Part shown: in pieces, positions 1 through 11,203 of the stretch
Layout: the number at the start of each line of letters is the position of its first letter
Position numbering within the stretch: the first letter of the stretch is position 1
Assembly: GCA_007258455.2 (NCBI GenBank)
Contig: VDFB02000001.1
Coordinates: 17,852,162-17,916,161 of the forward strand
Origin: Sequoia sempervirens
Taxonomy: Eukaryota; Streptophyta; Pinopsida; Cupressales; Cupressaceae
DNA: 64,000 bases
Reading direction: 5' to 3'
The notes under the pieces: generated by a model
Told to the model about the DNA's origin: nothing
Database searches by the model: none
The model's input: only the letters and a program-made list of their open reading frames with translations
Translations under genes and position numbers: made by a program

Positions 1-2097
1 AACCCTTTACTATGTTGTCGATATGGTTATATAGCCAGCAGAAGAAGAAAGCACCACCTCAGTACAAAAGTAATTACTACCAGATTTCATAACTTGATAG
101 CTTGTAATCTAATCGTGGATCCTTAGTTAGGCCACAAAAATATTTGCTCATTAATTCTTAGCTACTCCATTTATGTCTTTTAGATATTTAGCAAAGACGT
201 AGGCTTTTAGATGATCAAATCCTAAGAACATTTTAGAAACAAAAAGGGGGTCCATTGACCAATTACATCACCTCAAGACACCGACTCCAAACTTTAATTC
301 ACAAAAACCTAGAAAATAAAAGGCAACAAACTTTGATAGACACCCCAAAAGATATCATCAGGCATAGTCCATTAAGAGATGACACGTCACGCAGGAAGAG
401 ATCTTATGATTTTCATAAAAACTTTTTGGAGAAAACTTTTACCAAACTGATGCATGTCCTGGGCCCTACTCTGGAAATAGAAAATGATATGAGAAAGTCA
501 TGCATCCACCACGTGGTCTATTGCCCGTCTTTCTAACAGCCTTATATAAACCTAGACATTTTAAAAGTTGAAAATAAAAAGGAACTAAAGATCAAAAATT
601 TGAGGCGAAGAAAAGTGTTTTAAAATATGAATTGAAGAAAAATCCCTACTCTCCACCATACCATATCAGGTCATGTAGCCTCATGGGTTATCAGGAAACC
701 CCTGAGAAAGAACATCCAACTTGAGATTTTTCTCTAGTTGAAATCAGTGTTATACATTTTCGAAATATATACAGTTCTATTATTTATCACAAAGAATTTG
801 AAATGTGGTCATGAAATAAGAGATGACAACATATTAAAATAAAAAGCAAGGGAGCTCAATGAATGTGTGAATATATATATGAAAACATACAAATAAATTA
901 CATTCATATTTGCAAACCAGAAGTCTTAAATAAGATGTAGCCATACCTATTGGGTGCAACTAGATGTAGTATGAACAATACAAAAGAAGGCTTGCTCTCC
1001 ACCCTGCCATATTGGGTCATGCAACCTCATGGGTTGTCACCAAACCCCTGAGCAAAAAGATGCACTACTCGCCACTATGATCAATGGTAAATCCAATGTT
1101 TGGGCACCTAAGTTTGTTGTTTTTGGATATTTGATTGTGTTTGAGTTCTTTCATCTAGAAGTAGAAACACAATGCAATATCCCAAAATAACAAATCTTAA
1201 GTATTATAGATTGTGGAAATATTATAACATTAACCTAAACATTTTGTTGAGTTGAAATTATCAGTATTGTACATTTTTAAAAATATATATAGTTGTACCA
1301 TTTATGACAAAGAATTTGACACGTATTCATGAAATAAGAGATGGAATAAAGGAAATATAGCCTTACCTTCTATATAAATAGAATGTAGTTGCAACTTGTA
1401 CACCATGTTAATCATGTAATCACAAAACTATTTAATATTGTGGAGATGTGTAGTTATAGTTTAGAATGTTTGCAATCTAAAATGGTTTCAATCAGATATA
1501 GTTAGTCACAAGGAAAATTTGAAGTTTATTGTGACGAAAATGTGTAATTGGTAGAAAATATGTAAATTAGGAAATATAAATAGTTGTGTAGTTTATAACA
1601 AATAATATGTACTAAATTTTCAATATAAGAGATCACATAAACAAGGTGCAGGTATACCTCATGTAGAGAGTGAGACAAGGTCAATGAATGTACAATATAT
1701 ATATATATATATGCAAACATAGGAACAAATTACGTTCATATTTGCAAACCAATATCCTTGGCATCCCATAGTGAACATTAAAAATGCAAGAGACAATAAA
1801 TAGAACTTAAGAACATGAGGAATATAAGAGGTCAACTACAATAATGAATAGTTTGTTATTAGCAAGTGGATATTGATACAACACAAGAATTCTATGTAAT
1901 AGTTTTCTTGTCAACTCAAAATTGAATCTACATTTTTTGGCATTGAATATTGTATACAAAAAATGAGAAGTTGTAAAAGAACTATTGTTTTTAAGTTTCA
2001 ATTTTCTGAAATTTTGTAGATAGGTATAGAGTACAAACATGACATTCACTTGTACCTTTGAACTGCTTTCAATATTTTTTTCTTTGTGTATGTGTTA
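1..2097. repeat. AT-rich dispersed repeat region, no gene
   Basis: No coding region is supported. The stretch is built from diverged direct repeats. A block with the core ATATATA plus a following CAAAGAATTTGA-type segment and ATGAAATAAGAGATG occurs near 757-826 and 1270-1344, with a weaker copy near 1555-1636. A second block, starting TCAATGAATGT and running through a short TA tract to CATATTTGCAAACCA, occurs at about 848-917 and 1678-1750. The short reading frames here are not conserved between copies. Parts of 1830-2050 resemble, in the same sense, a segment near 30.65-30.78 kb. Confidence 0.6.
647..1060. repeat. Two copies of a ~65-70 bp dispersed repeat
   Basis: The segment beginning CTCTCCACC and passing through CCTCATGGGTT to AAACCCCTGAG is present at about 647-710 and 992-1060, with a third copy at about 3923-3992 just before LTR A. 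The copies differ by scattered substitutions. They share no reading frame and the family is not recognised. All three are on the same strand. Confidence 0.6.
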
Positions 2098-3117
2098 TTT
2101 TGTTTGGATGGAACATGTTATATGTCTTGTACCAATATGTTCCATGATATTTTTTTTTTTCCAATCTGTTTGAAGTTCATGATAACAAACTATTCTTCAT
2201 GATATTGTTCTTTTTAGTTACCCATAACAAACTGTTTGTTATTGTATTTTCCCTTTCCTATACTCCATATTTCAAAGCTCTGTTTAATGTGGTTTTTTTG
2301 TCTATAATATTTAGTAGAAAATTGGTCTTATTCTAATACCTATTATAATATTCTATAGTTGTCTTCAATATTTAGCACCAAATCACGTAGCTTGAATCTT
2401 CTATCAATATGTTTCAAATTTTGTTAGCTATGTATAAGTTTAAAGAGATGGGTAAATTTTTTTATATGGAAATAATTAGAATCACATCTCATAATTCTTG
2501 TGGTAACCTAAAGGAAATAGGTATGATCATGAAGAACAAGGTTTAAATAGTTTAATTAGCAAGCTGCAATGATAGCTCTATAACCATGTAGAAATGCAGT
2601 CGATAGAATATAATATGTTGTGGATATGTAGTAGGTAATGTATGTGTTATTTTGTTTGGATGGAGCATGTTATATGTCTTGTATCAATATTTTTCATGAT
2701 ATTCTTTTTCTCTCATTTGTTTGAACTTTGTGATAGCAAATTGTTCTTCATGATATTGTTCTTTTTAGTTCCCCATAACAAATTTTTCATTATTGTAGTT
2801 TCCCTCTACTATAATCCATATATTAAGGTTTTATTTAATGTGGTTTTTTTTCTATAATATTTAGTAGAAAATTATTATTATTATAATACCTATTATACAA
2901 TTCTCTATTTTTCTTTAATATTTACCACCAAAGCACATAGCTTGAATCTTATATCAATATGTTTTAAATTTTGTTAGTTGTGTATAAATTTAAAGAGATG
3001 GGAAAGGTTTTCTTTACATAGAAACATTTAAAATCACATCATATAATTCTTGTGATAACCTAAAGGGAAGAGTACAATATGTTGTGGATATGTGGGAGCA
3101 AATGTATGCCAGTGAAA
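2098..3117 (+). repeat. Tandem duplication, unit ~0.54 kb
   Basis: The segment starting GTATGTGTTATTTTGTTTGG at about 2098 is repeated from about 2640. Similarity continues through a T-rich block, ATAATATTTAGTAGAAAAT and TTTAAAGAGATGGG, to about 2515 and 3066. A linker containing AATATGTTGTGGATATGT occurs at about 2610 and again at 3076, so a third unit appears to start at about 3107 and is cut by the TIR element at 3118. An inverted, more diverged copy lies at about 33110-33235. No protein product is supported. Confidence 0.7.
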
Positions 3118-3897
3118 GGGTATGTGCAGGATCATCATGGAAAAAACAGACCCCTAAGTGGCAAAAAATTTAGAAAAATCAGAGTTAGGAAACTTGACGT
3201 AAAATTTTGAATAAGTTATCGATATTATTTCAAAAATATGTAAGAATAGAATCTATAGAAAATTGAATGTAGTTTCTAAACTACTAGGTTTTTACAAAAA
3301 TTCTATTTGATGAAAATTTGAAATTTCAATGCAGTAGTACTTCAATTTTAGGGAAAAATTAAGAAGTAGGTGTTTGTCTGACCACCCTAACCACAATAAA
3401 ATGATAATATTTTCTTACAATATTTTAGATATATTTAGAGGACTCATGTCCCGATTTGATGCATATTTTTTTGTAATCTTTTTCCAAGTAAATAATTAAT
3501 TATGATTTTTTTATTACAACTTTTAAAAAATATAAAAAATCATATGTCTAACCACCTTAAGTTGATCAAAACTTCATGAAATTCATTTTTTTTTTCAATC
3601 CTATAGTATGTGATGCATGTTCCAGATTCAAAAAATGTGATATTGTTTGAAAGCTATAGATGTTTTTCAATCAGCCTATCAATCAGGACTTTACTCATAA
3701 ATCAAATAGAAAATGAATAATAATTATTTATTAAATTCAAAGTAAAGCATAATTTATATTGGTGGAAAGCTGAGAATCTCCTTTAAAAACCTTTTTCGTT
3801 TCATCAATTTTGGGTACAAAAAAAGTCATCAGCCACATACCCTACAAATACCCATCGTATCACCACTTTTTGGGCCATCATGATCCTACACATACCC
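3118..3897. mobile_element. Non-autonomous TIR DNA transposon, copy 1 (780 bp)
   Basis: The ends form terminal inverted repeats. The left end (3118-3140) reads GGGTATGTGCAGGATC and on; the right end (3875-3897) is its complement with about 21 of 23 positions matching. A second CACATACCC lies inside the right end at about 3834. There is no transposase ORF. The flanks show AAA on both sides, which is too weak to fix the length of the target duplication. Copies 2 (7347-8145) and 3 (from 48043) are clearly the same family. The superfamily is not assigned: GGG ends occur in PIF/Harbinger, but the flanks do not show a clean TTA/TAA duplication. Confidence 0.8.
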
Positions 3898-4025
3898 AAA
3901 AACAAAAACCACAAAATTCATGCTCGTTCTCCTCCCTGCCATATTGGCATCATGAAGCCTCATGGGCTCTAGCCAAACCCTTGAGCAAGAAAAGTATGCA
4001 GAGCCCATTGAAAATTCAATGGTGA
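3898..4025. repeat. Third copy of the ~70-bp repeat, flank of LTR A
   Basis: Between the TIR element and LTR A lies the third copy of the repeat seen at 647 and 992 (core CCTCATGGG, then AAACCCTTGAGCAA). This sequence is the 5' host flank of the Tat-type LTR. No gene is seen. Confidence 0.5.
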
Positions 4026-5302
4026 TGTACACACATAAAATATGCATGCATCTAATCTTGATTAAATTTGTCCTTAATCATCCCTCTACTAACCATTTTA
4101 ATCAAATAATCTTTATCTAATTAAAATTCATCATATTTCCTCTTTTAATTTAATAAATCAATCTTTATTTAATTAAACCATATTACCCCTTCTAATCAGA
4201 TAAATAAACTTTATCTAATTAAATATATCATTCTATTTGATTAACTCATATTCTTCGCTGCCGGTATTGGCATAGTGTGATGGTTTATAGGTGGCATTTT
4301 TGTTCTTGCCACCAGGGTTCAAACCCCATTGGGGTGGTATTGTTGAATGGTTGTATCCGGTTCATAGCTCCGGTCAAAAGCGTTTACCCCTTGAATTAAA
4401 AACTCATATTCTTCTCTATAATTAAATAAATCAAATTTATTTAATTAAATGACTAATGCATCAATTTCCTCCCATTTGATTTAAAAAAATCCAAAAATAT
4501 AAATCAAATTTCATGTCAACTAATATCTATCTAAAGTTAATTAAATCCTAATTAACTCTAAATCTAATCCTCAAATCCTCTAGCTTTTGTAACTTGGACA
4601 ATAAATGAATTTATTTGATTTAGTATTTATTCTATTTTCATTCAAAATGGCATCTTTATGGAATATGCTTCAAATTTTAAATCTCCCCCCAAAAGAGCCT
4701 TGTCCTCCAACATGGCATTAACTCCTCTTACATTGTCTCTTACATCTCCAACTTGGCATTTAAGACACTTTCTTCTTCCTCAACAAGCCAAATTTCAAAA
4801 TTTCAAATTTCCACCTAATATCATTTATGGGAATAATGACCAAAATGTGCTCATTCCTTCCTCCATTGACATGTTGACAAGTGGCATCTTTCCATTGGTT
4901 TGTCTTTTGTCCCACATTCTTCCATTCTTCTCATTTCTCCATCATTCTTTCCTATAAACAAAGAATCTCTCTATTGATTTGGGATCCACAATGTTATGCA
5001 CAAGTTCATTATTGCCATTTGAATTCATAGCATTTTCAACGCATTCTCATCATTTAGCTTATCAAGGGTGTGGAAAGGGCTACTTTCCATGTCAAAGTAG
5101 CACCAATCCACTATGAAATAGGTATGAACATGCTTTGTTACAACTTTGCATTCCATTGTCTTTCATGTTTTGTTGTTGGGTTTGGATTATGGGGCATGTT
5201 GGATTATTTCATAGAGATATTATATTTTATTTGTTTTAAATAACTAGTTAACTATACTAATGTGTGATTAAGTTTTAGCATTTTCTGATTTTAGCATCTA
5301 CA
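4026..5302 (+). repeat. Tat-type LTR A, complete, with SINE insertion
   Basis: It starts TGTACACACATAAAATATGC and ends AGCATCTACA, so it has TG...CA termini. It aligns along its length with the LTRs at 11204-12150 and 27484-28654. Removing the 144-bp SINE and one 14-bp target copy gives about 1.12 kb, close to LTR C. An AT-rich AATTAAAT region in the first third is followed by the conserved block around GGCATTAACTC. A TATA-like TATAAACA at 4953-4960 matches better TATA boxes in LTR C. A primer-site-like sequence follows directly, which marks this as a 5' LTR. Confidence 0.8.
4257..4400 (+). mobile_element. tRNA-type SINE (144 bp)
   Basis: This insertion is absent from the two other LTR copies and is flanked by identical 14-bp target duplications, AACTCATATTCTTC, at 4243-4256 and 4401-4414. 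It carries an RNA polymerase III B box, GGTTCAAACCC, at 4316-4326, and an A-box-like TTGGCATAGTG near 4268-4278. The spacing is somewhat long but workable. The 3' end is a short A/T tail (TTGAATTAAA) with no long poly-A. Together these indicate a tRNA-derived SINE moved by LINE machinery. The family is not named. Confidence 0.85.
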
Positions 5303-6215
5303 TCTTGTGCTAGAAGGAGGGCACACAGTTATCATAGGCTACTAATAACGAATTTGTCTGGCTAGGCTTATCTAGGAGGAATGAATGGTTGTTTAGTTAT
5401 ATTTGATATTTCATTTTTAGATGGAAAAGAGATGCCTCTAATTTACTATTAATAGGCATTGATCCCTTATGATTATTCCATAGCATTCGTCCCTTCCAAT
5501 TTAATGTCGTTCTTTGTACTTTTCCTAATGGAAATGGGTAGACAGGAAACATCCAAAGGGAAGTGTTTGCATTCATTTAATTTTGAAAATATTTGTCTAG
5601 CCTAACCAAAAACATATTTTTTTATTTTGAAGTGATGAAATTGAGAGGCTGTTTTTGGATTATAAATGCATACATAGATTTCTAAATTTTTATGCAAGTG
5701 TCATTTTTATTTGTTAACAACCACATCAAATCTTTACAACCATTGCATGGTTTTTTTCTTTTGTTTTTTTTGTTTTATTGAAGATTTGACTGCCAATTTT
5801 ATAGTTGGATTTGATCTTCTAAATTACAAGAAAGTTATGATGTATGTTCAATGCTTTTTCTGGTCATAGTTGAGCACTTTCCAACAAACAATATCACTCA
5901 AATGTGAGTTGGATCCATGTGCAAAGATTTCTTATTTAAAGTGTTGCTTTAGGGAGCACTAAAATTTTATGACTATTCAAAGTAAATGTTTTAGAACATG
6001 CTAAAAATTGTTGTCATTTTGTTCTGCTTGGTTTGTTGTGCTAAAACAAAACATAGTTTTTTTACTTTTGTGGCTATCAATTTAAGGAATTAACAGGCAT
6101 AAATTTTGCAGGGTATTGTTAAAGTATTTTCAATAAATATGTTTCATACGATCTTGAAACTACAGGAGAGGGTATGAATGCAATTATTTTTTGTAAAATA
6201 GTCTTATCATTTTAG
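5303..6215 (+). mobile_element. 5' leader fragment of a Tat-type element (copy A)
   Basis: The sequence after LTR A starts TCTTGTGCTAGAAGGAGGGC and matches the leader after LTR B (12151 onward) up to a common point, TCTTATCATTTTAGG, at about 6215 and 13057. It is non-coding. After that point copy A switches abruptly to LINE endonuclease sequence, while copy B continues. The rest of this Tat copy is missing. Confidence 0.75.
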
Positions 6216-6512
6216 GATTTTAATGCCATTGCTGATCTAAAAGAAAAACTAGGGGGTTCAAGGAAAATTTTGCAATCTTAGAAAGATTTCACGAAATTCA
6301 TAGAAGAGAATAAATTAATAGATATAGTGACTTCAAATGGAATTTTCACCTTGAATAATAGAAGAAAATATTTTACTAATATAGCCGAAAGGCTTGACAA
6401 ATTTTTAGTGTTTGAAGATTGGCTGCAAGGGAATCTCATTCCAAAGGCTTCAATCTAGCCAATAACAATTTCTGACCACTATCCAATTTTCCTCTTGATT
6501 AAGGAAGATTAG
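6216..6512 (+). pseudogene. LINE endonuclease domain, C-terminal part
   Basis: Translation from 6216 begins DFNAI, the Asp-Phe-Asn motif of APE-type LINE endonucleases. It continues with a GIFTLNNRR segment and an ERLDKFL segment and ends with SDHYPI (about 6456-6473), the catalytic Ser-Asp-His motif. The N-terminal catalytic Glu region is missing because of truncation. In-frame TAG codons occur after LQS and after KASI, so this is a remnant and not a working enzyme. Confidence 0.85.
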
Positions 6513-6623
6513 GTGGCTCCAAAAGGTAAATTTAAATTTGAAAAAATGTGAGCATGATTAGAAGATCTCAAGCCCCTTCTCAAGCAATGGTGGGTAGAAC
6601 CATTATAGATCAAGGGGTCTAGG

Positions 6624-7328
6624 ATGTTTATTTTTCAAGAAAAGCTCCAAAGGTTAAAGGAAAAGATGCATGTTTGGAATAAGTTATCATTTAAAAATAT
6701 TTTTGAAGTAAAGGAGAGGGTGGAAGGTGAATTGGATTTCTTAGGTGAAGCAATCATTAAGCAAGGCATGAAAAATCTAGAATTTGCAGAAGAGAAGTTA
6801 ATGGAAGAATACTCTGAACTTCTCTTGCTGAAGGAAATTTATTGGCGATCAAAGTCAAGAGACACTTGGTTGACTAAAGGAGATCTTAACACCAAGTTCT
6901 TCCATAAATTCCACCAAAATCAAGTGAACCTAGAACTACTTTCTCCAAATTGTAGATGGCTCCGGTGGTTGGTACACCAATGAAGCAAAAATTAAAATGG
7001 TTGGGGTAGATTATTTCTCATCCCTTTTGGGGGTAATGAGGATGTCGATCCTCTAAGTATGGATGCTCTAGAGGCCTTGGGTCCAATTGTTTCACAAGAA
7101 GACAACATAATTCTATATGAGAGCATTAGTCTAGGTGAGATGAAAAAAACCCTCTTTCAAATGAAGCTAGACAAGGTGCGAGGCCCTGATAGCTTTAGTG
7201 CCTTTTTCTACAATTATTGTTGTGAATTCATGGGAGAGGATATCTATGGGTTGGTGGAGGAATCAAGAAAAGAGAAGAAAGTTCTGAAGGATTTACACAA
7301 TACAAAAATTTCACTAATTCCTAAGTGA
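6624..7328 (+). pseudogene. LINE ORF2, RT N-terminal region (broken)
   Basis: Two reading frames, at 6624-6983 and 7059-7328, cover the linker and the start of RT. The first contains WLTKGDLNTKFFHK, a motif shared by plant L1 ORF2 proteins just before RT. The second contains KMKLDK-like and GPDSFSAFFY sequence (consensus GPDGF), then KISLIPK, the first RT palm block. Frameshifts around 6960-7060 separate them, and a TGA follows the Pro-Lys. The coding sense resumes exactly after the TIR insertion at 8146. Confidence 0.85.
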
Positions 7329-7346
7329 GAGAGAAATGAATCATTT

Positions 7347-8145
7347 GGGTATGTGCAGGATCATCATGGAAAGAACAAACCCTTAAGTGGCAAAAAATTT
7401 AGAAAAATCAGAGTTAGGCAACTTGATGTAAAAATATGAATAAGTTATCTATATTCTTTCAAAAATATGTAAGAATAGAATCTGTAGGAAATTGAATCTA
7501 GTTTCTAAAATACTAGGTTTATTTTTAAAAAAGAAAAATCTATTTGGTGAAAATTTGAAATTTCAATGTAGTAGTGCTTAAATTTTAGGGAAAAAATAAG
7601 AAGTTGGTGTCTGTCTGACCACCCTAACCACAATAAAATGATAATATTTTTTTATAAGATTTTAGAAATAAGTAGAGGACTCATGTTTAGATGTGATACA
7701 TATTTTTTTGTAATTTTTTTCCAAGTAAATAATTAATTATGAATTTTTTATTACAAATTTTAAAAATATAAAAATTGTATGTCGGCCACCTTAACTTGGT
7801 CAAAAATTCATGAAATTCAATTTTTTTTTTTAATCCTATAGTATGTGAAGCATAGAATGTGATGAATGTTTTGGATTCCAAAAATGTGATACTGTTTGAA
7901 AGCTATAGATGTTTTTCAATCAGCCTATCTTTTAGGACTTTAGTCATAATTCAAATAGAAAATGACTAATAATTATTTATTAAATTCAAAGTAAAGCATA
8001 ATTTATGTTGGTGGAAAGCTAATAATCTCCTTTAAAAACCCTTTTCATTTCATCAATTTTGGGTAAAAAAAAGTCGTCAGCCACATACCCTACAAATACC
8101 CATCATATCACCACTTGTTGGCCCATCATGATCCTGCACATACCC
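7347..8145. mobile_element. Non-autonomous TIR DNA transposon, copy 2 (799 bp)
   Basis: This complete copy of the 3118-3897 element is inserted inside the LINE RT. The left end is GGGTATGTGCAGGATCATC and the right end is its near-perfect complement, ending CACATACCC at 8145. ATTT is present on both sides (7343-7346 and 8146-8149). Removing the element and one ATTT restores the continuous RT reading SFVDYRPISL across the junction, so the empty site can be inferred with confidence. Internal sequence is about as diverged from copy 1 as expected for an old family, with small indels. Confidence 0.88.
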
Positions 8146-8830
8146 ATTTGTTGATTATAGGCCTATTTCTCTTTGTAACACTATATATAAGATTATCACA
8201 AAGGTGCTAGTGAATCACTTGAAGTTAATCCTCCCAAGTCTAATATCACCAAAAAGAAGTGGTTTTGTCCCGAGAAAGAATATTACTATTGGAATAGTGG
8301 TTGCACATGAGGTGGCCCACACACTCAAGTACTCCAAGAAGCGTGGTATGGTGATCCAGTTAGACATGAGTAAAGCATACGATTAGGTTAGGTTTCATTT
8401 TCTGATGACTATGTTGAAGAAATTGGGCTTTAATGATGACTGGTTGGAATGGGTGTATAGTTGTATCTCAACCCTCAGATACTTAGTTCTAATCAATGGG
8501 TATCCCTCTGGTTTTTTTCCCAGGAGCAAAGGGCCTTCATTAGGGAGACCCAATCTTTCCTTTTTTATATATCCTTTTGGTGGAAGCTTTAAGCAGCCTC
8601 ATTTCAAAGGCTTGCTCCTAGGATTGTTGGAGGGGCATCAAGGTGTCAAATGTGTTGCTGGTAATCTTGCATCAATTGTTTGCAAATGATACTATCTTGT
8701 ATGGGGTGTCTTCAATGGAGGAAGCTCAAGAAATAAAAGGGGTGCTCGAGATCTTCTACTGGCAGGTTGGTCAGAAATTAAATAAGGACAAATCTAACAT
8801 CTTTTTATTTTAACACTCCAAAAAGTTTGG
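8146..8830 (+). pseudogene. LINE ORF2, RT core (catalytic site mutated)
   Basis: It resumes with VDYRPISL, then a SGFVP block, then a QLDMSKAYD block (palm motif A, Asp present) followed by a stop. The ORF at 8405-8689 carries motifs that lead to the active site. The catalytic F/Y-A-D-D box reads FAND at 8679-8690 because a GAT codon has become AAT, and it lies in another frame, so a frameshift precedes it. RT activity is excluded. Confidence 0.85.
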
Positions 8831-10854
8831 AGTTTCACATCTCAGAATACTTGGGATTGAAAGTCCAAAAATTTCCAACCAAATATCTAGGGATACCATT
8901 ACTAGTTGGGCAACTGAAGTACAATCACTAGGAAGAAATGGTTAATAAGTGAAGCACAAAGGCTAAGAGTTGGAAGGGGCACTGGTTAACCATGTCTAGG
9001 CATTTATTAATGGTTAAAGCAGTTTTGGCTACCATCCCAGTCTACATGCTTTCATGCTTTGAATTATTGATGAAAGCCTCAAGGCACATGGTTGGGGTGC
9101 AAAAAAAGCTACTTTGGGATGGTCCACAAGAGAAAATGTTTATTCCTCTTCTCATGTGGGAAATAGTGATGAAAGTAAAGTCTAACAGAGGGGCATGTGT
9201 CAAAGATATAAAGATACAAAATAGAGCCTTCAGATAAAAACTTGTGTGGAGAATCTACAAATGCCCAAATTCCTTATCGAGAAATTTTTTAAGAGAAAAA
9301 TACCTAGATTCTATGGAGCATGAATGTGTTTTAACTATTGCAAACCCTCACAAAGTATATTCTATATGGAACTTCATCTTGAATTCAAGAGCAATAGTTT
9401 GTGAGCACATTTCCTAGAGAATAGGCGACAATAGGAAAGCTACATTTTGGGAGGAATCCTGGAATGCTTATCGAGCTTTAAAATACATCCAAGATTTATA
9501 GGATGCAATAGCTCCATCCAAATTGACCTATGGGGAGTTGGTAAGGGGATACATGAACATCTGTTAATCAGGAGAGCATTGGCTCTGGTCGTGGAAATCT
9601 TTTGATTTTTTTCCTCCTCATTCTCAGGGGAGATTGATGCATGAGTTATTGCAAAGGAGGGTCTTTATTTCTAGTTCTACCAACACAATAATCTAGTGTG
9701 CAACAAGCTCAGGTGATTACATAGTGAGAAATGGCTAAAAATACTTAAGGTAGAATTGGATTAGGTGTTGTGGCCAACAAATTTGCGTTAGGGCTGTAAT
9801 GTCTTGCCTAAAGCAAGGGCCCTTGCCTGGGTGGCTCTGCATGAGTGTATCCTCACGGGTGACCGACTAATGAAAATTGGCATTCAAGGCCCTCATTAGT
9901 GCATTTTCTAAAAAAAAATGCTCAAAATATTCCCAACATCTTTTTTTATAGTGTGAAGTTGCTCAAGAAATTTAGAGGCACTTATGTGGGTTAGTGGCAT
10001 TGATGGGCCCGCTCCCAAATGACTTGAAAACTCTCTTTGATTCATGGCTTGTTCTAAGAGAAGGCTCGGTACTAGGTGGAATATGGTGTGAAATTTTGGC
10101 GATTATCCTATGGAAGCTCTAGAAGGAGCACAACTTGAGGATCTTCAAGGAGAAATACTCATTGTTGGAGCGTTTAAAGTACAGGATTGAAGTCGGGGTT
10201 AGTGAACATCTCAACAAATAGTTAAAGAAGAAAATTTTTAAATGCTTCACTTCCTAGGACAAAAGGATGACTCAAAGGTGGAGTGGGGTAATATTTCGAA
10301 GTGGTATGCAATGCAAAAGTAATCAGGCAAGGCATGCCAAATGATCCCTGCCACTACAAGGTAGGTTGAAACTGTGTTTTGATGGAGCCTCACATGGGAA
10401 CTCGGGCCCCTCTAGTGGTGGCTTCATTATATGCAATGATCAAGGTTGGGTGATGGTAGTAGCATCAATCAAACTTTCCTAGGGAACAAACACCATTGTT
10501 GAATGTGTAACCCTTTTAGAAGGTGTCAAATATTGTCTGTCAAAAGACTGGTACAATGTAGATGTGGAGGGAAATTTTCAAATTGTCATCTATGTTGTAG
10601 GCCCCAACCATGCTCTGAGCTAGCAACTAAAGATGTGGGTGGAGGAAATACTGGTAATCCTCAATTCCTTGCAGGATCATAGACTAGTACACATTTACAA
10701 GGAAGCTAATAATGTCGTAGACTTCCTATCAAAGCATGGGGTCACTCAACTTGAGGAAAGGATTGTCTCGATAGAAACAACCTTATGGTCGGGTTTGGAG
10801 GAAATCTTGAGAGCAAAACTTCATAATGTGTTATCCCCTAGTAGGTATGCGTAG
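8831..10854 (+). pseudogene. LINE ORF2, C-terminal region with RNase H
   Basis: Fragments at 8992-9237 (VKAVLATIPVYMLSCF) match the conserved region after RT in plant LINEs. A zf-RVT-like part follows near 9730-9990. From about 10363 a type I RNase H is readable: CFDGAS (first Asp), then a degenerate Glu region, and an HIYKEANNVVDFLSKHG end that keeps His and Asp. Many TAG/TGA codons and frame changes are present. Downstream, 10855-11192 is 3' UTR, then the poly-A. Confidence 0.8.
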
Positions 10855-11203
10855 TCAAGAAATTATTATTTTTCTTGCTAACTTCGAAAGAAGTGTCTCT
10901 ATCATAGGCTTTGTGGTATGTTTTGTCCTAAATTTGGTCATCCAAACTTTGCACAATAGTGCACAATAAACATCCAATATATCTTCTTTGATTCCTGGCA
11001 TGCGAAGGGTCATTCTTTGGCTTTCTTCACAAAAGCATGATCTTTCTCTCTGTAAACTTGTTTCCATGAGTTGTTTATTGTTGTGGGTGGTAAGTAGCTA
11101 TGTTTGGGTGAATGGAAATTTGTTTCTTGAACTGGTGTAATATCTATTTTCAACTAATGGATGAGTTCCATCCTCTCTGGTGGCAATTTGCTAAAAAAAA
11201 AAA

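Larger units (their letters stand above)
6216..11203 (+). mobile_element. L1-type LINE, 5'-truncated, decayed
   Basis: Translated fragments in order give the C-terminal half of an AP-type endonuclease, an RT with N-terminal region, a zinc-finger-like C-terminal region and an RNase H, followed by an 11-A tail at 11193-11203. This order is known for plant L1 LINEs with C-terminal RNase H. ORF1 and the start of ORF2 are absent, as usual for a 5'-truncated insertion. The element is split by TIR element copy 2 (7347-8145); about 4.2 kb of LINE remains. No clear target duplication flanks it: the left flank is Tat leader and the right flank begins in the interior of LTR B. Confidence 0.85.

Noticed and set aside
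4257..4400. A tRNA gene, because of the B box
   Set aside because: No cloverleaf can be formed around it, and the perfect target duplications show it to be a SINE.
4658..4957. 99-codon frame shared with 11468-11815 and 27951-28316, which looked like a conserved gene family
   Set aside because: All three lie at the same place in the Tat LTRs. The similarity is LTR homology, and the frame is not kept as such between copies.
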